Source: Chersky-840 sp035532735 (GTDB lineage: Bacteria > Actinomycetota > Acidimicrobiia > Acidimicrobiales > UBA8190). From it: DNA of 64,000 nucleotides. The DNA is taken from assembly GCA_035532735.1 (NCBI GenBank), contig DATKQM010000033.1, positions 1-64,000 on the forward strand, given 5' to 3'. Position numbers and translations under genes: made by a program. The notes under the pieces were generated by a model, which made no database searches, was not told the DNA's origin, and worked only from the letters and a program-made list of their open reading frames with translations. This document shows positions 1 to 7,536 of this stretch, piece after piece; the stretch's first letter is position 1; each line of letters starts with the position of its first letter.

Positions 1-192
1 TGGGATGTGGACTACGCGCAGTGCAAGACGAGCAGCCTGGCCGGGTTGGCCCGGGTCTGTTCGTGGCACCACAACCTCATCACCAACGAGGGATGGAAGC
101 TCACCGACCGAGGGGGATCCTGGGAATGGCGAGAACCGCCCAGGGGAGCGAGGTTCGAGACCGGGCCGGTGTTTGTGGACAGGGGCTCGTAG
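1..192 (+). CDS. HNH endonuclease (13E12/DUF222-type), C-terminal fragment
   Basis: The gene enters from the left edge and only its last 63 codons are visible. The protein contains CSWHHNLITNEGWKL followed by a Trp-rich tail (WEWREPP). This matches the C-terminal end of the HNH nuclease domain in the actinobacterial 13E12-repeat/DUF222 proteins, where a Cys and a His-His pair belong to the metal-binding HNH site. That family is abundant and paralogous in actinobacteria; its physiological role is unclear and it is not by itself a mobile element. The stop codon lies in the loop of a hairpin. It converges with the downstream phosphotransferase gene. The family call is fairly safe; the upstream domain cannot be seen. 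Confidence 0.7.
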   Translation, partial: WDVDYAQCKTSSLAGLARVCSWHHNLITNEGWKLTDRGGSWEWREPPRGARFETGPVFVDRGS

Positions 193-199
193 GAGCCCC
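182..199. terminator. Hairpin on the stop codon, likely bidirectional terminator
   Basis: GGGGCTC (182-188) and GAGCCCC (193-199) form a perfect 7-bp stem with a four-base loop. The loop contains the TAG stop of the HNH gene. It lies between two convergent genes. No U-tract follows, as is usual in GC-rich actinobacteria. Confidence 0.5.
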
Positions 200-204
200 G
201 AACT

Positions 205-1257
205 TCATGGCACTTGGATGGGAACGCCTGAGACGGCCGTGAAGTATTTCGTCAAGGCCGGCACACCGCGGTCCCAGGGAGGCCGAGGGTGCGACGGCGT
301 CATGCCCAATGCGACCTCGGCGCGAAAGCGGACCACGGTCGCCAACTGGAAGAGACAGCGGAGAGCTTCGAAGTACTGGACGCGTTCGGCCGCAATGGGA
401 CGGAGGTTGTTGTACTGCTCGTGGAATCGGCGGGCCACCGAGCCGCCGGCGGCCGTCAAACCCTGACGGATCGGCGGGGGCGGCGGAAACGGAGCTGGGA
501 TAAGAGCAAGACCCGCCTTGGCGAATCCGACATCGAGGGCAGGGTCTCCGACTGCAGCCACGTTCCAGTCGACGACGCCGGTCAAGTTCCCTCGTTTCAG
601 CAATACGTTGGCGGGCCAAAGATCGCCATGGACCACCGATGGCGACGGCGGCTGCGGGGGTTCGTTGGCACGAACCCACTCCAGGGCTTCGCGGGCGCCA
701 TCGCCGCCGAACTCCTCCATCCGACGCTCCACGAAATCAACATGGCGTCTCGTCGAAACGGACGAAGGTGGGAGCTTCAGGATCGCGGTGGCCTCGAGTA
801 CCGACGACGGGTCCAACTCGTGCAGCCGCTTCTGGAGGCGAGCCAATAGAGCCGGCCAGGCGACGATGACCCGCGGGAAGTCTCGGGTGAACTGGTCCCA
901 TCGGATGCCGCGGAGGAAGGCGCGCCCTGGCATCCGTTGCATGACCACGAACATTTGGCCCAGAACGTCGGGCTCGCAATGAGCGAGGAGGACCTGGGGT
1001 GCCGGGAAACCCGCCTCCGCTGCTCCGTTCTGAATGGCTTGTTCGAGCCGGGGCTGGTCCCGATCATCGGTGACGGGATACAAGCGGAGCACGAGGGGGC
1101 CCGCCCACGCGTCTGAGGTCCCCGTGAGGGTGAACGAAAGCACCTCGGTGATCGCTCCGCCGCTGAGCCGGCGGGGAGCCTGGCCGAACGCGACGCGCTG
1201 GCCGCCCAAGTGATCTCGTAGGAACGCCAACAGGCGAGCGGGTCGGTCGGCGATCAC
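205..1257 (-). CDS. Aminoglycoside phosphotransferase (APH)-family kinase
   Basis: Predicted protein of 350 residues with the APH/choline-kinase fold. The catalytic loop HGDLWPAN (about residue 209) carries the catalytic Asp and the Asn. The metal-binding Asp follows in DWNVAAVGDPALD (about residue 231-245). Enzymes of this family transfer phosphate from ATP to a small-molecule hydroxyl group; the substrate cannot be read from the sequence and drug resistance should not be assumed. The frame is open to a TTG at 1323, but that codon overlaps the -10 box. I chose GTG at 1257, whose GTGA overlaps the stop of a 20-codon upstream ORF. It stands alone on the minus strand. Confidence 0.75.
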   Translation of the reverse strand: MIADRPARLLAFLRDHLGGQRVAFGQAPRRLSGGAITEVLSFTLTGTSDAWAGPLVLRLYPVTDDRDQPRLEQAIQNGAAEAGFPAPQVLLAHCEPDVLGQMFVVMQRMPGRAFLRGIRWDQFTRDFPRVIVAWPALLARLQKRLHELDPSSVLEATAILKLPPSSVSTRRHVDFVERRMEEFGGDGAREALEWVRANEPPQPPSPSVVHGDLWPANVLLKRGNLTGVVDWNVAAVGDPALDVGFAKAGLALIPAPFPPPPPIRQGLTAAGGSVARRFHEQYNNLRPIAAERVQYFEALRCLFQLATVVRFRAEVALGMTPSHPRPPWDRGVPALTKYFTAVSGVPIQVP

Positions 1258-1316
1258 GACCCGCGCCGGATAGGGCTGGCAATGTCCGACGCCCGCTCGT
1301 CCCCGAACGACCTCAC
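1254..1316 (-). CDS. Leaderless 20-codon leader ORF coupled to the phosphotransferase
   Basis: A GTG lies 6 nt after a TACGTT -10 box, so the mRNA would start at or next to this codon. The ORF encodes a 20-residue peptide beginning VRSFGDERAS and ending RRGS. Its TGA overlaps the GTG start of the phosphotransferase (GTGA, 1257-1254). The arrangement suggests that ribosomes loading on a leaderless mRNA reach the kinase by termination-reinitiation. Nothing in the peptide resembles a known family, and translation is inferred only from position. Confidence 0.4.
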   Translation of the reverse strand: MRSFGDERASDIASPIRRGS

Positions 1317-1322
1317 GGCGCA

Positions 1323-1328
1323 AACGTA
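1323..1328 (-). promoter_or_regulatory. -10 box TACGTT, leaderless promoter
   Basis: TACGTT on the minus strand followed by TGCGCC and then GTG at 1316. It fits the TANNNT actinobacterial -10 pattern. No convincing -35 element is visible 17 nt upstream. Confidence 0.4.
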
Positions 1329-1544
1329 CGCCAGTGATCGGGGGAGAGGTCTCGACGCCTGATCAGGCCTGAGCGGTCAGTCCGAGGATCCGAAACGGAC
1401 GATGGAGCTGGTCGCCTTCTGGCAGGCGGTGCGACGGTCGAACGGGGCCTCGCGCTCGGGCGGGTCGAAGGACTCGAGGCCCGAGTCCCGGACCAGCTGC
1501 GAGGGAGCCTCACCGGGGCGTCCACCCCCGGGGTCCAGCTGGGC

Positions 1545-2030
1545 ATGCATGCTGGGGATCCGATGGGAGCCGAGGGCGGAGAGACCGTGGTGTTCACCGA
1601 CGGCTCCTGCCTCGGGAACCCCGGGCCGGGGGGTTGGGCGTGGGCCGTGCCCGACGGGCCCTTCGCCAGCGGGGCCGAGGCCCGGTCGACGAATCAACGG
1701 ATGGAGATCGTGGCCGTGATCCGGGCGCTCGAGGCGCTCGAGGGCCCCCTCCACGTCAACAGCGACTCGACCTACGTGGTCAATTGCTTCCGGGACCGTT
1801 GGTGGGAGGGGTGGAAGCGGCGGGGTTGGCGGAACACCGCCGGCAAGCCTGTCGCCAACCGGGACCTGTGGGAGGAGTTGCTCGAGTTGGCGCTCGACCC
1901 GGATCGGCCCGTGCGGTTCAGCTGGGTGAAGGGGCACTCCGGCAACGAGATGAACGACCGGGTCGACATTCTCGCCGTCGAGGCCGCCAGCGCGCAGTAC
2001 GGCGTGTCCGGCGAGCGGTTCGCTCCCTGA
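1545..2030 (+). CDS. rnhA: Ribonuclease HI
   Basis: RNase HI degrades the RNA strand of RNA-DNA hybrids in replication and R-loop removal. All catalytic elements are present: FTDGSCLGNPGPGG with the first Asp, NQRMEI with the Glu, NSDSTY with the second Asp, and KGHSGNEMND with the His and last Asp. The basic handle region WWEGWKRRGWR is also there, so this is a cytosolic, single-domain enzyme of normal length (about 155-161 residues). An alternative ATG at 1563 has a TGGGG element 5 nt upstream and would shorten the protein by six residues. It is flanked by unrelated genes and is probably monocistronic. Confidence 0.93.
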   Translation: MHAGDPMGAEGGETVVFTDGSCLGNPGPGGWAWAVPDGPFASGAEARSTNQRMEIVAVIRALEALEGPLHVNSDSTYVVNCFRDRWWEGWKRRGWRNTAGKPVANRDLWEELLELALDPDRPVRFSWVKGHSGNEMNDRVDILAVEAASAQYGVSGERFAP

Positions 2031-2063
2031 GCTCAGTCCTCTTGCCCTGAGAACAGGGGCCTC

Positions 2064-2094
2064 TTGGCGGTCGACGGCGACGCCCCCGTAGCAT
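2064..2094 (+). promoter_or_regulatory. Leaderless promoter of the SDR/aldo-keto reductase pair
   Basis: TTGGCG (2064-2069), a 19-nt spacer and TAGCAT (2089-2094), then 7 nt to ATG 2102. The 13-mer TAGCATGCGGCGC recurs exactly in front of the adenosyltransferase gene at 18587. Confidence 0.5.
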
Positions 2095-2101
2095 GCGGCG
2101 C

Positions 2102-2863
2102 ATGGACCTCAAGGGCAGTTCCGCAGTCATCACGGGTGGCGCATCCGGGCTGGGCGAAGGCACCGCACGAAAGCTGACGTCGATCGGCGTGCGTTGCACC
2201 ATCTTCGACCGGAACGAAGACGGAGCGAAGAAGGTGGCCGACGAGCTCGGCGCCAACTACGTCGCCGGGGACGTGACCAACCCCGACGACTGCCAGCGGG
2301 CCGTCGACCAGGCGGCCGAGGGCGGGCAGTTGCGGATTGCCGTGAACTGTGCGGGCACCGGATGGGTCGGTCGGGTCATCAACCGGGACAACTCCCCGCA
2401 CGATCTGAGCGCGTTCAAGTTCATCCAGGACCTCAACGTGGTGGGGACCTTCAACGTGATGACGAGGGCGGCCTCGGCCATGGCGGGGACCGAGCCCCTC
2501 GCCGACGGTGAGCGGGGCGTGATCGTGAACACGGCCTCGGTGGCGGCCTTCGACGGCCAGGTCGGCCAGCTCGCCTACTCGGCCTCGAAGGGTGCGATCG
2601 TGGGGATGACGCTTCCCGCCGCGCGGGACCTGGCCGCGGTGGGGGTGCGGGTCGTCACCATCGCTCCGGGATTGTTCGACACGCCCTTGCTCGGGATGCT
2701 CCCCGAGGACCAGCGGAACGCGCTGGGCCAGTCGGTGCTGTTCCCGAAGAAGTTGGGGCAGCCCATCCAGTACGGGGAGCTCGTCGCCCACATCGCGCAG
2801 AACAGCTACCTCAACGGTGAAGTGATCCGGCTCGACGGTGGCATCCGGATGCCACCGAAGTAG
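2102..2863 (+). CDS. Short-chain dehydrogenase, 3-hydroxyacyl-CoA dehydrogenase (HSD10)-like
   Basis: Classical SDR of 253 residues. The N-terminal nucleotide motif is TGGASGLGEGT, the catalytic pair is in AYSASKGA, and the C-terminus ends LDGGIRMPPK. The spacing and the sequence after the active site (PGLFDTPLL, then MLPEDQRNAL) resemble type II 3-hydroxyacyl-CoA dehydrogenases (HSD17B10), which use NAD in beta-oxidation or branched-chain degradation. Oxidation of an acyl-CoA substrate is inference. The frame opens at 2093, but that ATG lies inside the -10 box, so ATG 2102 is the leaderless start. An aldo-keto reductase follows after 15 nt, so the two are probably co-transcribed. Confidence 0.8.
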   Translation: MDLKGSSAVITGGASGLGEGTARKLTSIGVRCTIFDRNEDGAKKVADELGANYVAGDVTNPDDCQRAVDQAAEGGQLRIAVNCAGTGWVGRVINRDNSPHDLSAFKFIQDLNVVGTFNVMTRAASAMAGTEPLADGERGVIVNTASVAAFDGQVGQLAYSASKGAIVGMTLPAARDLAAVGVRVVTIAPGLFDTPLLGMLPEDQRNALGQSVLFPKKLGQPIQYGELVAHIAQNSYLNGEVIRLDGGIRMPPK

Positions 2864-2878
2864 AAGGGCCGTCCCCAG

Positions 2879-3907
2879 GTGAAGTACGTCGACGTCGGCG
2901 GGGCGAGGGTTTCGGCCATCGGGCTCGGGACGTGGCAGTTCGGTTCGACCGAGTGGGGGTACGGAGCGGACTACGCCGAGCGCGAGGCGGACGCCATCGT
3001 GCAGCGGGCGCTCGATGTCGGGATCACCCTGTTCGACACCGCCGAGATCTACGGCTTCGGCCGGTCCGAGCGGATCCTGGGCAAGGCCCTGGGGTCCCGG
3101 CGCGACGAGGCCTTCATCGCCTCGAAGATCTTCCCCGTCCTGCCCGTGGGCCCGGTGGTGTTGCATCGGGCCCGGGGGAGCCTTCGGCGGTTGGGGGTCG
3201 ACGCGCTCGACCTCTACCAATTGCACCAGCCCAACCCGGTGGTGCCGTTCTCGTCGACGATGCCCGCCTTCGCACAATTGCTCGACGAGGGTGTGGTGCG
3301 GAACGTGGGTGTCTCGAACTACTCACTGGCGCGTTGGGAAGCGGCCCAGGAGGCGTTGGGGCGGCCGGTGCTGTCGAACCAGGTGCGCTACAGCCTGGTG
3401 GACCGGAGGCCCGAGAAGGAGCTGTTGCCGTGGGCCCAGGCCAATGACCGGTTGATCATCGGGTACAGCCCGTTGGCGCAGGGGTTGTTGTCGGCGAGGT
3501 ATGACGAGAAGAACCGGCCGAGCGGGATGGTCCGGGCCGCGTCGCCCGCCTTCCATCCCGAGAACCTGCGTCGGGCCGGGCCGCTGTTGGAGGTGTTACG
3601 TCAGATCGCGGAGACCCATCACGCCACGGCGTCGCAGATCGCACTGGCGTGGTTGATCCGGCGGCCCAACGTGGTCGTGATCCCGGGGGCGAGCTCGGCC
3701 GCGCAGGTCGAGGTCAACGCGGCCGCGGCGGACATCGAGCTCACCGACGACGAGGACCGGGTCTTGGTCGGCGCGTCGGACGCGTTCGAGCCCCTGGGCG
3801 CGACGTCGGTGCTGCCCGACCTGATCCGGGAGCGGTTCTCGGGGTTCCTCGATCGGATGACCGGCGGCACGGGCGGTTCGGGCGGCCGCGGCCCGGCCTC
3901 GTCGTAG
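2879..3907 (+). CDS. Aldo/keto reductase
   Basis: A (beta/alpha)8-barrel NADPH-dependent oxidoreductase of 342 residues. The catalytic tetrad can be read: Asp in FDTAEIYGFGRSE, Tyr in the same motif, Lys in IASKIF, and His in YQLHQPNP. The cofactor-binding C-terminal part is in VVIPGASSAAQVE. Sequence style places it with the YhdN/PLR-like or Kv-beta-like aldo/keto reductases that act on small carbonyl compounds; the substrate is unknown. The GTG start lies 15 nt after the upstream SDR. The last 25 residues are Gly-rich and probably disordered. Confidence 0.85.
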   Translation: MKYVDVGGARVSAIGLGTWQFGSTEWGYGADYAEREADAIVQRALDVGITLFDTAEIYGFGRSERILGKALGSRRDEAFIASKIFPVLPVGPVVLHRARGSLRRLGVDALDLYQLHQPNPVVPFSSTMPAFAQLLDEGVVRNVGVSNYSLARWEAAQEALGRPVLSNQVRYSLVDRRPEKELLPWAQANDRLIIGYSPLAQGLLSARYDEKNRPSGMVRAASPAFHPENLRRAGPLLEVLRQIAETHHATASQIALAWLIRRPNVVVIPGASSAAQVEVNAAAADIELTDDEDRVLVGASDAFEPLGATSVLPDLIRERFSGFLDRMTGGTGGSGGRGPASS

Positions 3908-3923
3908 TCGTCTGGGACGAGGG

Positions 3924-4400
3924 GTGCGGTACTGGACGGTCGAGGAGGCCCAGGCATACATCCCCCGGCTGCGGTTGTTGTTGGGCGTGATCCGTCGGGC
4001 GAAGAACCTGGTCGTCTCGGCGCGGGGGAATGGTCACGCCGTGCTCCCCGGTGCCCCGTCGCCCGCCGGGCCCCCGAAGCCGCCGTCGTCGCCGGCCGGA
4101 TCACACCCTTCGGGATGGACCGCCTCCGAGTCTCCGCCCGGGGAGCCGGAGGTCCCTGATACTCCGCCGATGTCGGAGGCGCCGGTGTCCTTCGACGCCA
4201 AGGAGGCCCTCGCCGAGCTCGAGGAGGAAGGGATCATCCTGCGGGACCCCGAGCGGGGGCTGATCGACTTCACCGCGCTGCACAACGGGCGGGAGGTGTT
4301 GCTGTGCTGGCAGCTGGGCGAGGACGAGCTGGCGTGGTGGCACTTTCCCGACGACGGCTTCGCCGGCCGTCGCCCCCTGCCCCTGCCACCAGAGTTCTGA
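3924..4400 (+). CDS. DUF2203 family protein
   Basis: A small soluble protein of 158 residues. The start (RYWTVEEAQAYIPRLR) and the end (LIDFTALHNGREVLLCW, then WHFPDDGFAGRRP) match the DUF2203 pattern: an N-terminal helix bearing the TVEEA motif and a C-terminal strand region ending in a Trp-His motif. Residues about 38-80 form an unusual Pro/Ser/Gly-rich insertion between the two conserved parts. The function is unknown. It starts 16 nt after the aldo/keto reductase and may be the last gene of that unit. Confidence 0.65.
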   Translation: MRYWTVEEAQAYIPRLRLLLGVIRRAKNLVVSARGNGHAVLPGAPSPAGPPKPPSSPAGSHPSGWTASESPPGEPEVPDTPPMSEAPVSFDAKEALAELEEEGIILRDPERGLIDFTALHNGREVLLCWQLGEDELAWWHFPDDGFAGRRPLPLPPEF

Positions 4401-4520
4401 TCCCCGCTCCGCTGCGTCATCCGACCGTTGGCCACGTCGGCTCCCGTCAGTGCGGTTTTCCCGGTTCCGGTTGACCCTGGACCAGCTCATGACGAGGGGT
4501 GGTGCCCGTTAGGCTGGAAG

Positions 4521-4582
4521 TCTCTCCCGGAGCAGCTGAGAGTGCCCGACGTGAGACTCTCGGCGGAACAAGAGAGTGGTCT
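4521..4582 (+). promoter_or_regulatory. Leader of lpd with mutually exclusive stem-loops
   Basis: Four complementary blocks lie in a row: CTCTC (4522-4526), GAGAGT (4538-4543), ACTCTC (4556-4561) and GAGAGT (4572-4577). Blocks 1-2 (5 bp) and 3-4 (6 bp, loop GGCGGAACAA) can form two hairpins. Blocks 2-3 can instead form one 9-bp stem, GCTGAGAGT with ACTCTCGGC including one G-U pair. Such alternation is typical of attenuators and riboswitch expression platforms. It matches no riboswitch consensus I know; a function is inferred only from geometry. Confidence 0.35.
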
Positions 4583-4623
4583 GGGAGTGTTCCAAGACGA
4601 CGGAGGTGATTGCGACGGCTGAA

Positions 4624-6075
4624 GTGAATAGCGAAGTGAATGGCACCGATGTGTTCGATGTCGTCGTGATCGGCGGGGGCCCGGGTGGGTACGCCACTGC
4701 GCTGTACGGCGCCGCGGCCGGGCTGAAGGTCGCCGTGGTGGAGCGGGACAAGGTGGGCGGTACCTGCTTGCACCGAGGGTGTGTCCCCGCCAAGGAATTC
4801 CTCGAGACGGCGTCCGTGGTGCGGACCGTGAAGGGGGCCAAGGAATTCGGCGTCCAGGCCGGGCAGCCCGTGGTGGACTTCGGGGTGAGCCAAGGTCGGA
4901 AGCAGAAGGTGGTCGACCAGCTCTTCAAGGGACTGGCCGGGCTCATGAAGGGTCGGGGGATCGTGACCTTCGACGGCATCGGCACGCTGCTTCCCGATCA
5001 CCGGGTAGGGATCGATCCCGTGGGCGGCGACGGTGCGGGGCAGGTCGCCGGACCGGGGGGATCGGTCGAGATCACCGGTCGGAACATCGTGCTCGCCACG
5101 GGGTCGGTGCCTCGGACCATCCCCGGGTTCGAGGTCGACGGTCGGTCGGTGCTGACCTCTGACGAGGTCCTGGCGCTCGATGCGCTGCCCGCGTCTCTGG
5201 TTGTGATCGGTGGGGGCGCCATCGGGTGTGAGTTCGCGTCGATGTTCTCGGACCTCGGCAGCCAGGTGACCGTGCTCGAGGCGCTGCCTTCGTTGCTGAC
5301 GGGGTGTGACAGCGACGTGGTCAGTGTGGTGGCCCGGTCGTTTCGGAAGCGTGGGATCAACGTCCACACCAGTGTGAAGGTCAACGGGCACAGTCCGAAC
5401 GGGTCGGGAACCACGGTCAGCTTCGGCGAGGGGGAGTCGGTCACGGTCGACGCCGTGGTGTTGTCGGTCGGTCGGCGACCGCTCACAGACGGGCTGTTGG
5501 CGGAGGGGACCGGGGTGACTCTCGACGAGCAGGGGTATGTCGTCGTCGACGAGTACCAACGGAGCGCGGCGGAAGGTGTCTGGGCCGTCGGTGACGTGGT
5601 GAACACGCCGCAGCTCGCGCATGTTGGGTTCGCCGAGGGGATCCTCGCCATCAAGGCCATGCTCGGGGAGCCGTCCTTCCCGGTCGAGTACTCCCGGGTG
5701 CCGTGGGCGATCTACTGCCATCCCGAGGTCGCCTTCGCCGGGCTCAGCGAGGCGCAGGCCCAAGAGGCGGGGATCGAGGTGGTCGTGAAGAAGGACCCCT
5801 ACGGCGGGAACAGCCGGGCCCGGATCGTGGGGGAGACCGACGGGTTGGTGAAGGTGGTCGCCGAGCGGCTCCCTGACGGCCGGGCGGGCCGGATCCTCGG
5901 TGTCCACATGGTCGGCCCCTGGGTGACCGAACAATTGGGGCAGGGGTACATGGCGGTGAATTGGGAGGCCACTCCCGAGGAGATCGGGCAGTTCATCCAG
6001 CCGCATCCCACGCTGTCAGAGGCGTTCGGTGAGACAGTGTTGGCGCTCACCGGAAGGGGACTGCACGTTGGCTGA
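4624..6075 (+). CDS. lpd: Dihydrolipoyl dehydrogenase (E3)
   Basis: FAD-dependent E3 subunit that reoxidises dihydrolipoyl groups of 2-oxoacid dehydrogenase or glycine cleavage complexes, passing electrons to NAD. Visible: the FAD motif VIGGGPGGYATA, the redox disulfide in GGTCLHRGCVPAKE, the NAD motif VIGGGAIGCEFAS, the second FAD site in GVWAVGDV, and the interface base His-Glu in HPTLSEAFGE. Length is normal for the family. The reading frame extends to GTG 4576, but that codon sits in a hairpin. I chose GTG 4624, downstream of a GGAGGTGA element (4602-4609); GTG 4606 or 4636 are possible. E2 follows with an 8-nt overlap, so it serves the same complex. Confidence 0.93.
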   Translation: MNSEVNGTDVFDVVVIGGGPGGYATALYGAAAGLKVAVVERDKVGGTCLHRGCVPAKEFLETASVVRTVKGAKEFGVQAGQPVVDFGVSQGRKQKVVDQLFKGLAGLMKGRGIVTFDGIGTLLPDHRVGIDPVGGDGAGQVAGPGGSVEITGRNIVLATGSVPRTIPGFEVDGRSVLTSDEVLALDALPASLVVIGGGAIGCEFASMFSDLGSQVTVLEALPSLLTGCDSDVVSVVARSFRKRGINVHTSVKVNGHSPNGSGTTVSFGEGESVTVDAVVLSVGRRPLTDGLLAEGTGVTLDEQGYVVVDEYQRSAAEGVWAVGDVVNTPQLAHVGFAEGILAIKAMLGEPSFPVEYSRVPWAIYCHPEVAFAGLSEAQAQEAGIEVVVKKDPYGGNSRARIVGETDGLVKVVAERLPDGRAGRILGVHMVGPWVTEQLGQGYMAVNWEATPEEIGQFIQPHPTLSEAFGETVLALTGRGLHVG

Positions 6076-7513
6076 TGTCACAATGCCCCAGCTCGGCGAG
6101 ACCGTCACCGAGGGCACGATCACGAAATGGCTCAAGGCGGTCGGGGAGGCGGTCGCTCGCGACGAGCCCCTCTTCGAGGTCTCGACCGACAAGGTCGACT
6201 CCGAAGTACCCTCCCCCGCGGCGGGGACATTGGCCGAGATCCGTGTCCAAGAAGGCGAGACCGTCGATGTCGGCACGGTGCTGGCTGTCGTGAGCGCCGA
6301 CGGCGCCGCTGCATCGGCACCTGCTCCCGCCCCGGCCCCCGCTGAGGCCGCCGCCCCGCCCGCCGCACCCGCTCCCGCTCCCGCACCCGCTCCCGGCCCC
6401 GCTCCCGCACCCGCACCCGCACCCGCTCCCGCAGCGACGCCACCGCCCGCCCCTCCGGCGCCTGTCGCCACACCTGTCGGGCCTCCCGCGGTGGCCATGC
6501 CAGCCGCAGTGGCCGCCGACGGACCGGGGAAATGGGGAGACCGGATCCTGTCGCCGGTGGTGCGGCGGTTGCTCGATGACAATGGGATCGACCCGGCGGA
6601 GATCACCGGGACGGGCCTCGGGGGTCGGGTCACGCGCTCGGACGTGCTCAGCTTTATCGACGGTCGCCGTGCCGGTGGGGTTCCCGCCACGCGGACAGCT
6701 GGTTCGTCGCCCGGACCGGCCCCCACGACGCCCGCCGCGGCCGCCACAACCGCCACGACGCCCACCGCCGCCGCGACAACCGCATCAGCACCCACGGCCG
6801 GCAGCGACGAGATCATCCCCTTCACCAACATCCGTCGGCGGACCGCGGAGCACATGGTGCGGTCGAAGGCGACGAGCCCACACACCTTGGTCGTGCTCGA
6901 AGCCGACTACGAGCAGGTCGAGCGGGTGCGGCGGTCGCATGGCGGGCAGTTCCGGGCCGAGGAGGGCTTTGGGCTCACGTATCTGCCCTTCGTGGCGCGG
7001 GCCACGGTCGAGGCGTTGCACGAGTGGCCGCACCTCAACGCGTCGGTCGGAGACGACTCACTCATCGTGCACCATCAGTTCAACATGGGATTCGCCGTCG
7101 ACCTCGATCACAACGGGTTGATCGTGCCGGTGGTGAAGCACGCCGAGGAGCTCACGCTGCGGGGCATGGCGCGTCGGATCCGGGAGCTCGCCGACCGGGC
7201 CCGAACCAAGAAGCTCAGCGCCGACGACATCTCGGGCGGGACGTTCTCGATTACCAACGCGGGACCCTTCGGGACGTTCCTCACCGCACCGATCATCAAC
7301 CAGCCGCAGGTCGCCATCCTCTCCACCGACGGGGTGAAGCGTCGGCCCACCGTGGTGGTGCAGCCCGACGGGTCCGAAGCCATCGCCATCCACTCCCTCG
7401 GGCTGTTGTGCCTGGCATGGGACCACCGGGCCGTCGACGGGGCGTATGCAGCGGCGTTCGTGGCGCGCGTCACCGAGATCCTCGGAACGCACGACTGGGC
7501 CGCCGAGCTCTGA
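6068..7513 (+). CDS. sucB: 2-oxoacid dehydrogenase E2 (dihydrolipoyl acyltransferase)
   Basis: Core acyltransferase of a 2-oxoglutarate or related dehydrogenase complex. Domains in order: a lipoyl domain with Lys42 in STDKVDSEV, a long Ala/Pro linker, an E3-binding domain (LSPVVRRLLDDNGID onward), a second Ala/Thr-rich linker, and the catalytic domain ending in WDHRAVDGAYAA with the active-site His and Asp. A TTG at 6068 is the start: GGAAGGGGA lies 7 nt upstream and the codon overlaps the lpd stop. Substrate choice (succinyl against other acyl groups) cannot be settled and no E1 gene is present. The next gene makes its lipoyl cofactor. Confidence 0.88.
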   Translation: MADVTMPQLGETVTEGTITKWLKAVGEAVARDEPLFEVSTDKVDSEVPSPAAGTLAEIRVQEGETVDVGTVLAVVSADGAAASAPAPAPAPAEAAAPPAAPAPAPAPAPGPAPAPAPAPAPAATPPPAPPAPVATPVGPPAVAMPAAVAADGPGKWGDRILSPVVRRLLDDNGIDPAEITGTGLGGRVTRSDVLSFIDGRRAGGVPATRTAGSSPGPAPTTPAAAATTATTPTAAATTASAPTAGSDEIIPFTNIRRRTAEHMVRSKATSPHTLVVLEADYEQVERVRRSHGGQFRAEEGFGLTYLPFVARATVEALHEWPHLNASVGDDSLIVHHQFNMGFAVDLDHNGLIVPVVKHAEELTLRGMARRIRELADRARTKKLSADDISGGTFSITNAGPFGTFLTAPIINQPQVAILSTDGVKRRPTVVVQPDGSEAIAIHSLGLLCLAWDHRAVDGAYAAAFVARVTEILGTHDWAAEL

Positions 7514-7536
7514 GCCGCCGGGATCAGGGGTCGGAG

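Noticed and set aside
205..1257. Antibiotic-resistance gene
   Set aside because: The APH fold is common in kinases of many small molecules. Nothing around it suggests transfer, and no drug-specific signature is visible.
4480..4623. TPP, glycine or SAM riboswitch before lpd
   Set aside because: A CTGAGA string invites a TPP call, but the second conserved TPP element is missing, and the glycine and SAM cores are absent.
6300..6470. Repeat region as a mobile or regulatory element
   Set aside because: The C/G-rich repeats encode the Ala/Pro linker of the E2 protein, a normal feature of that family.
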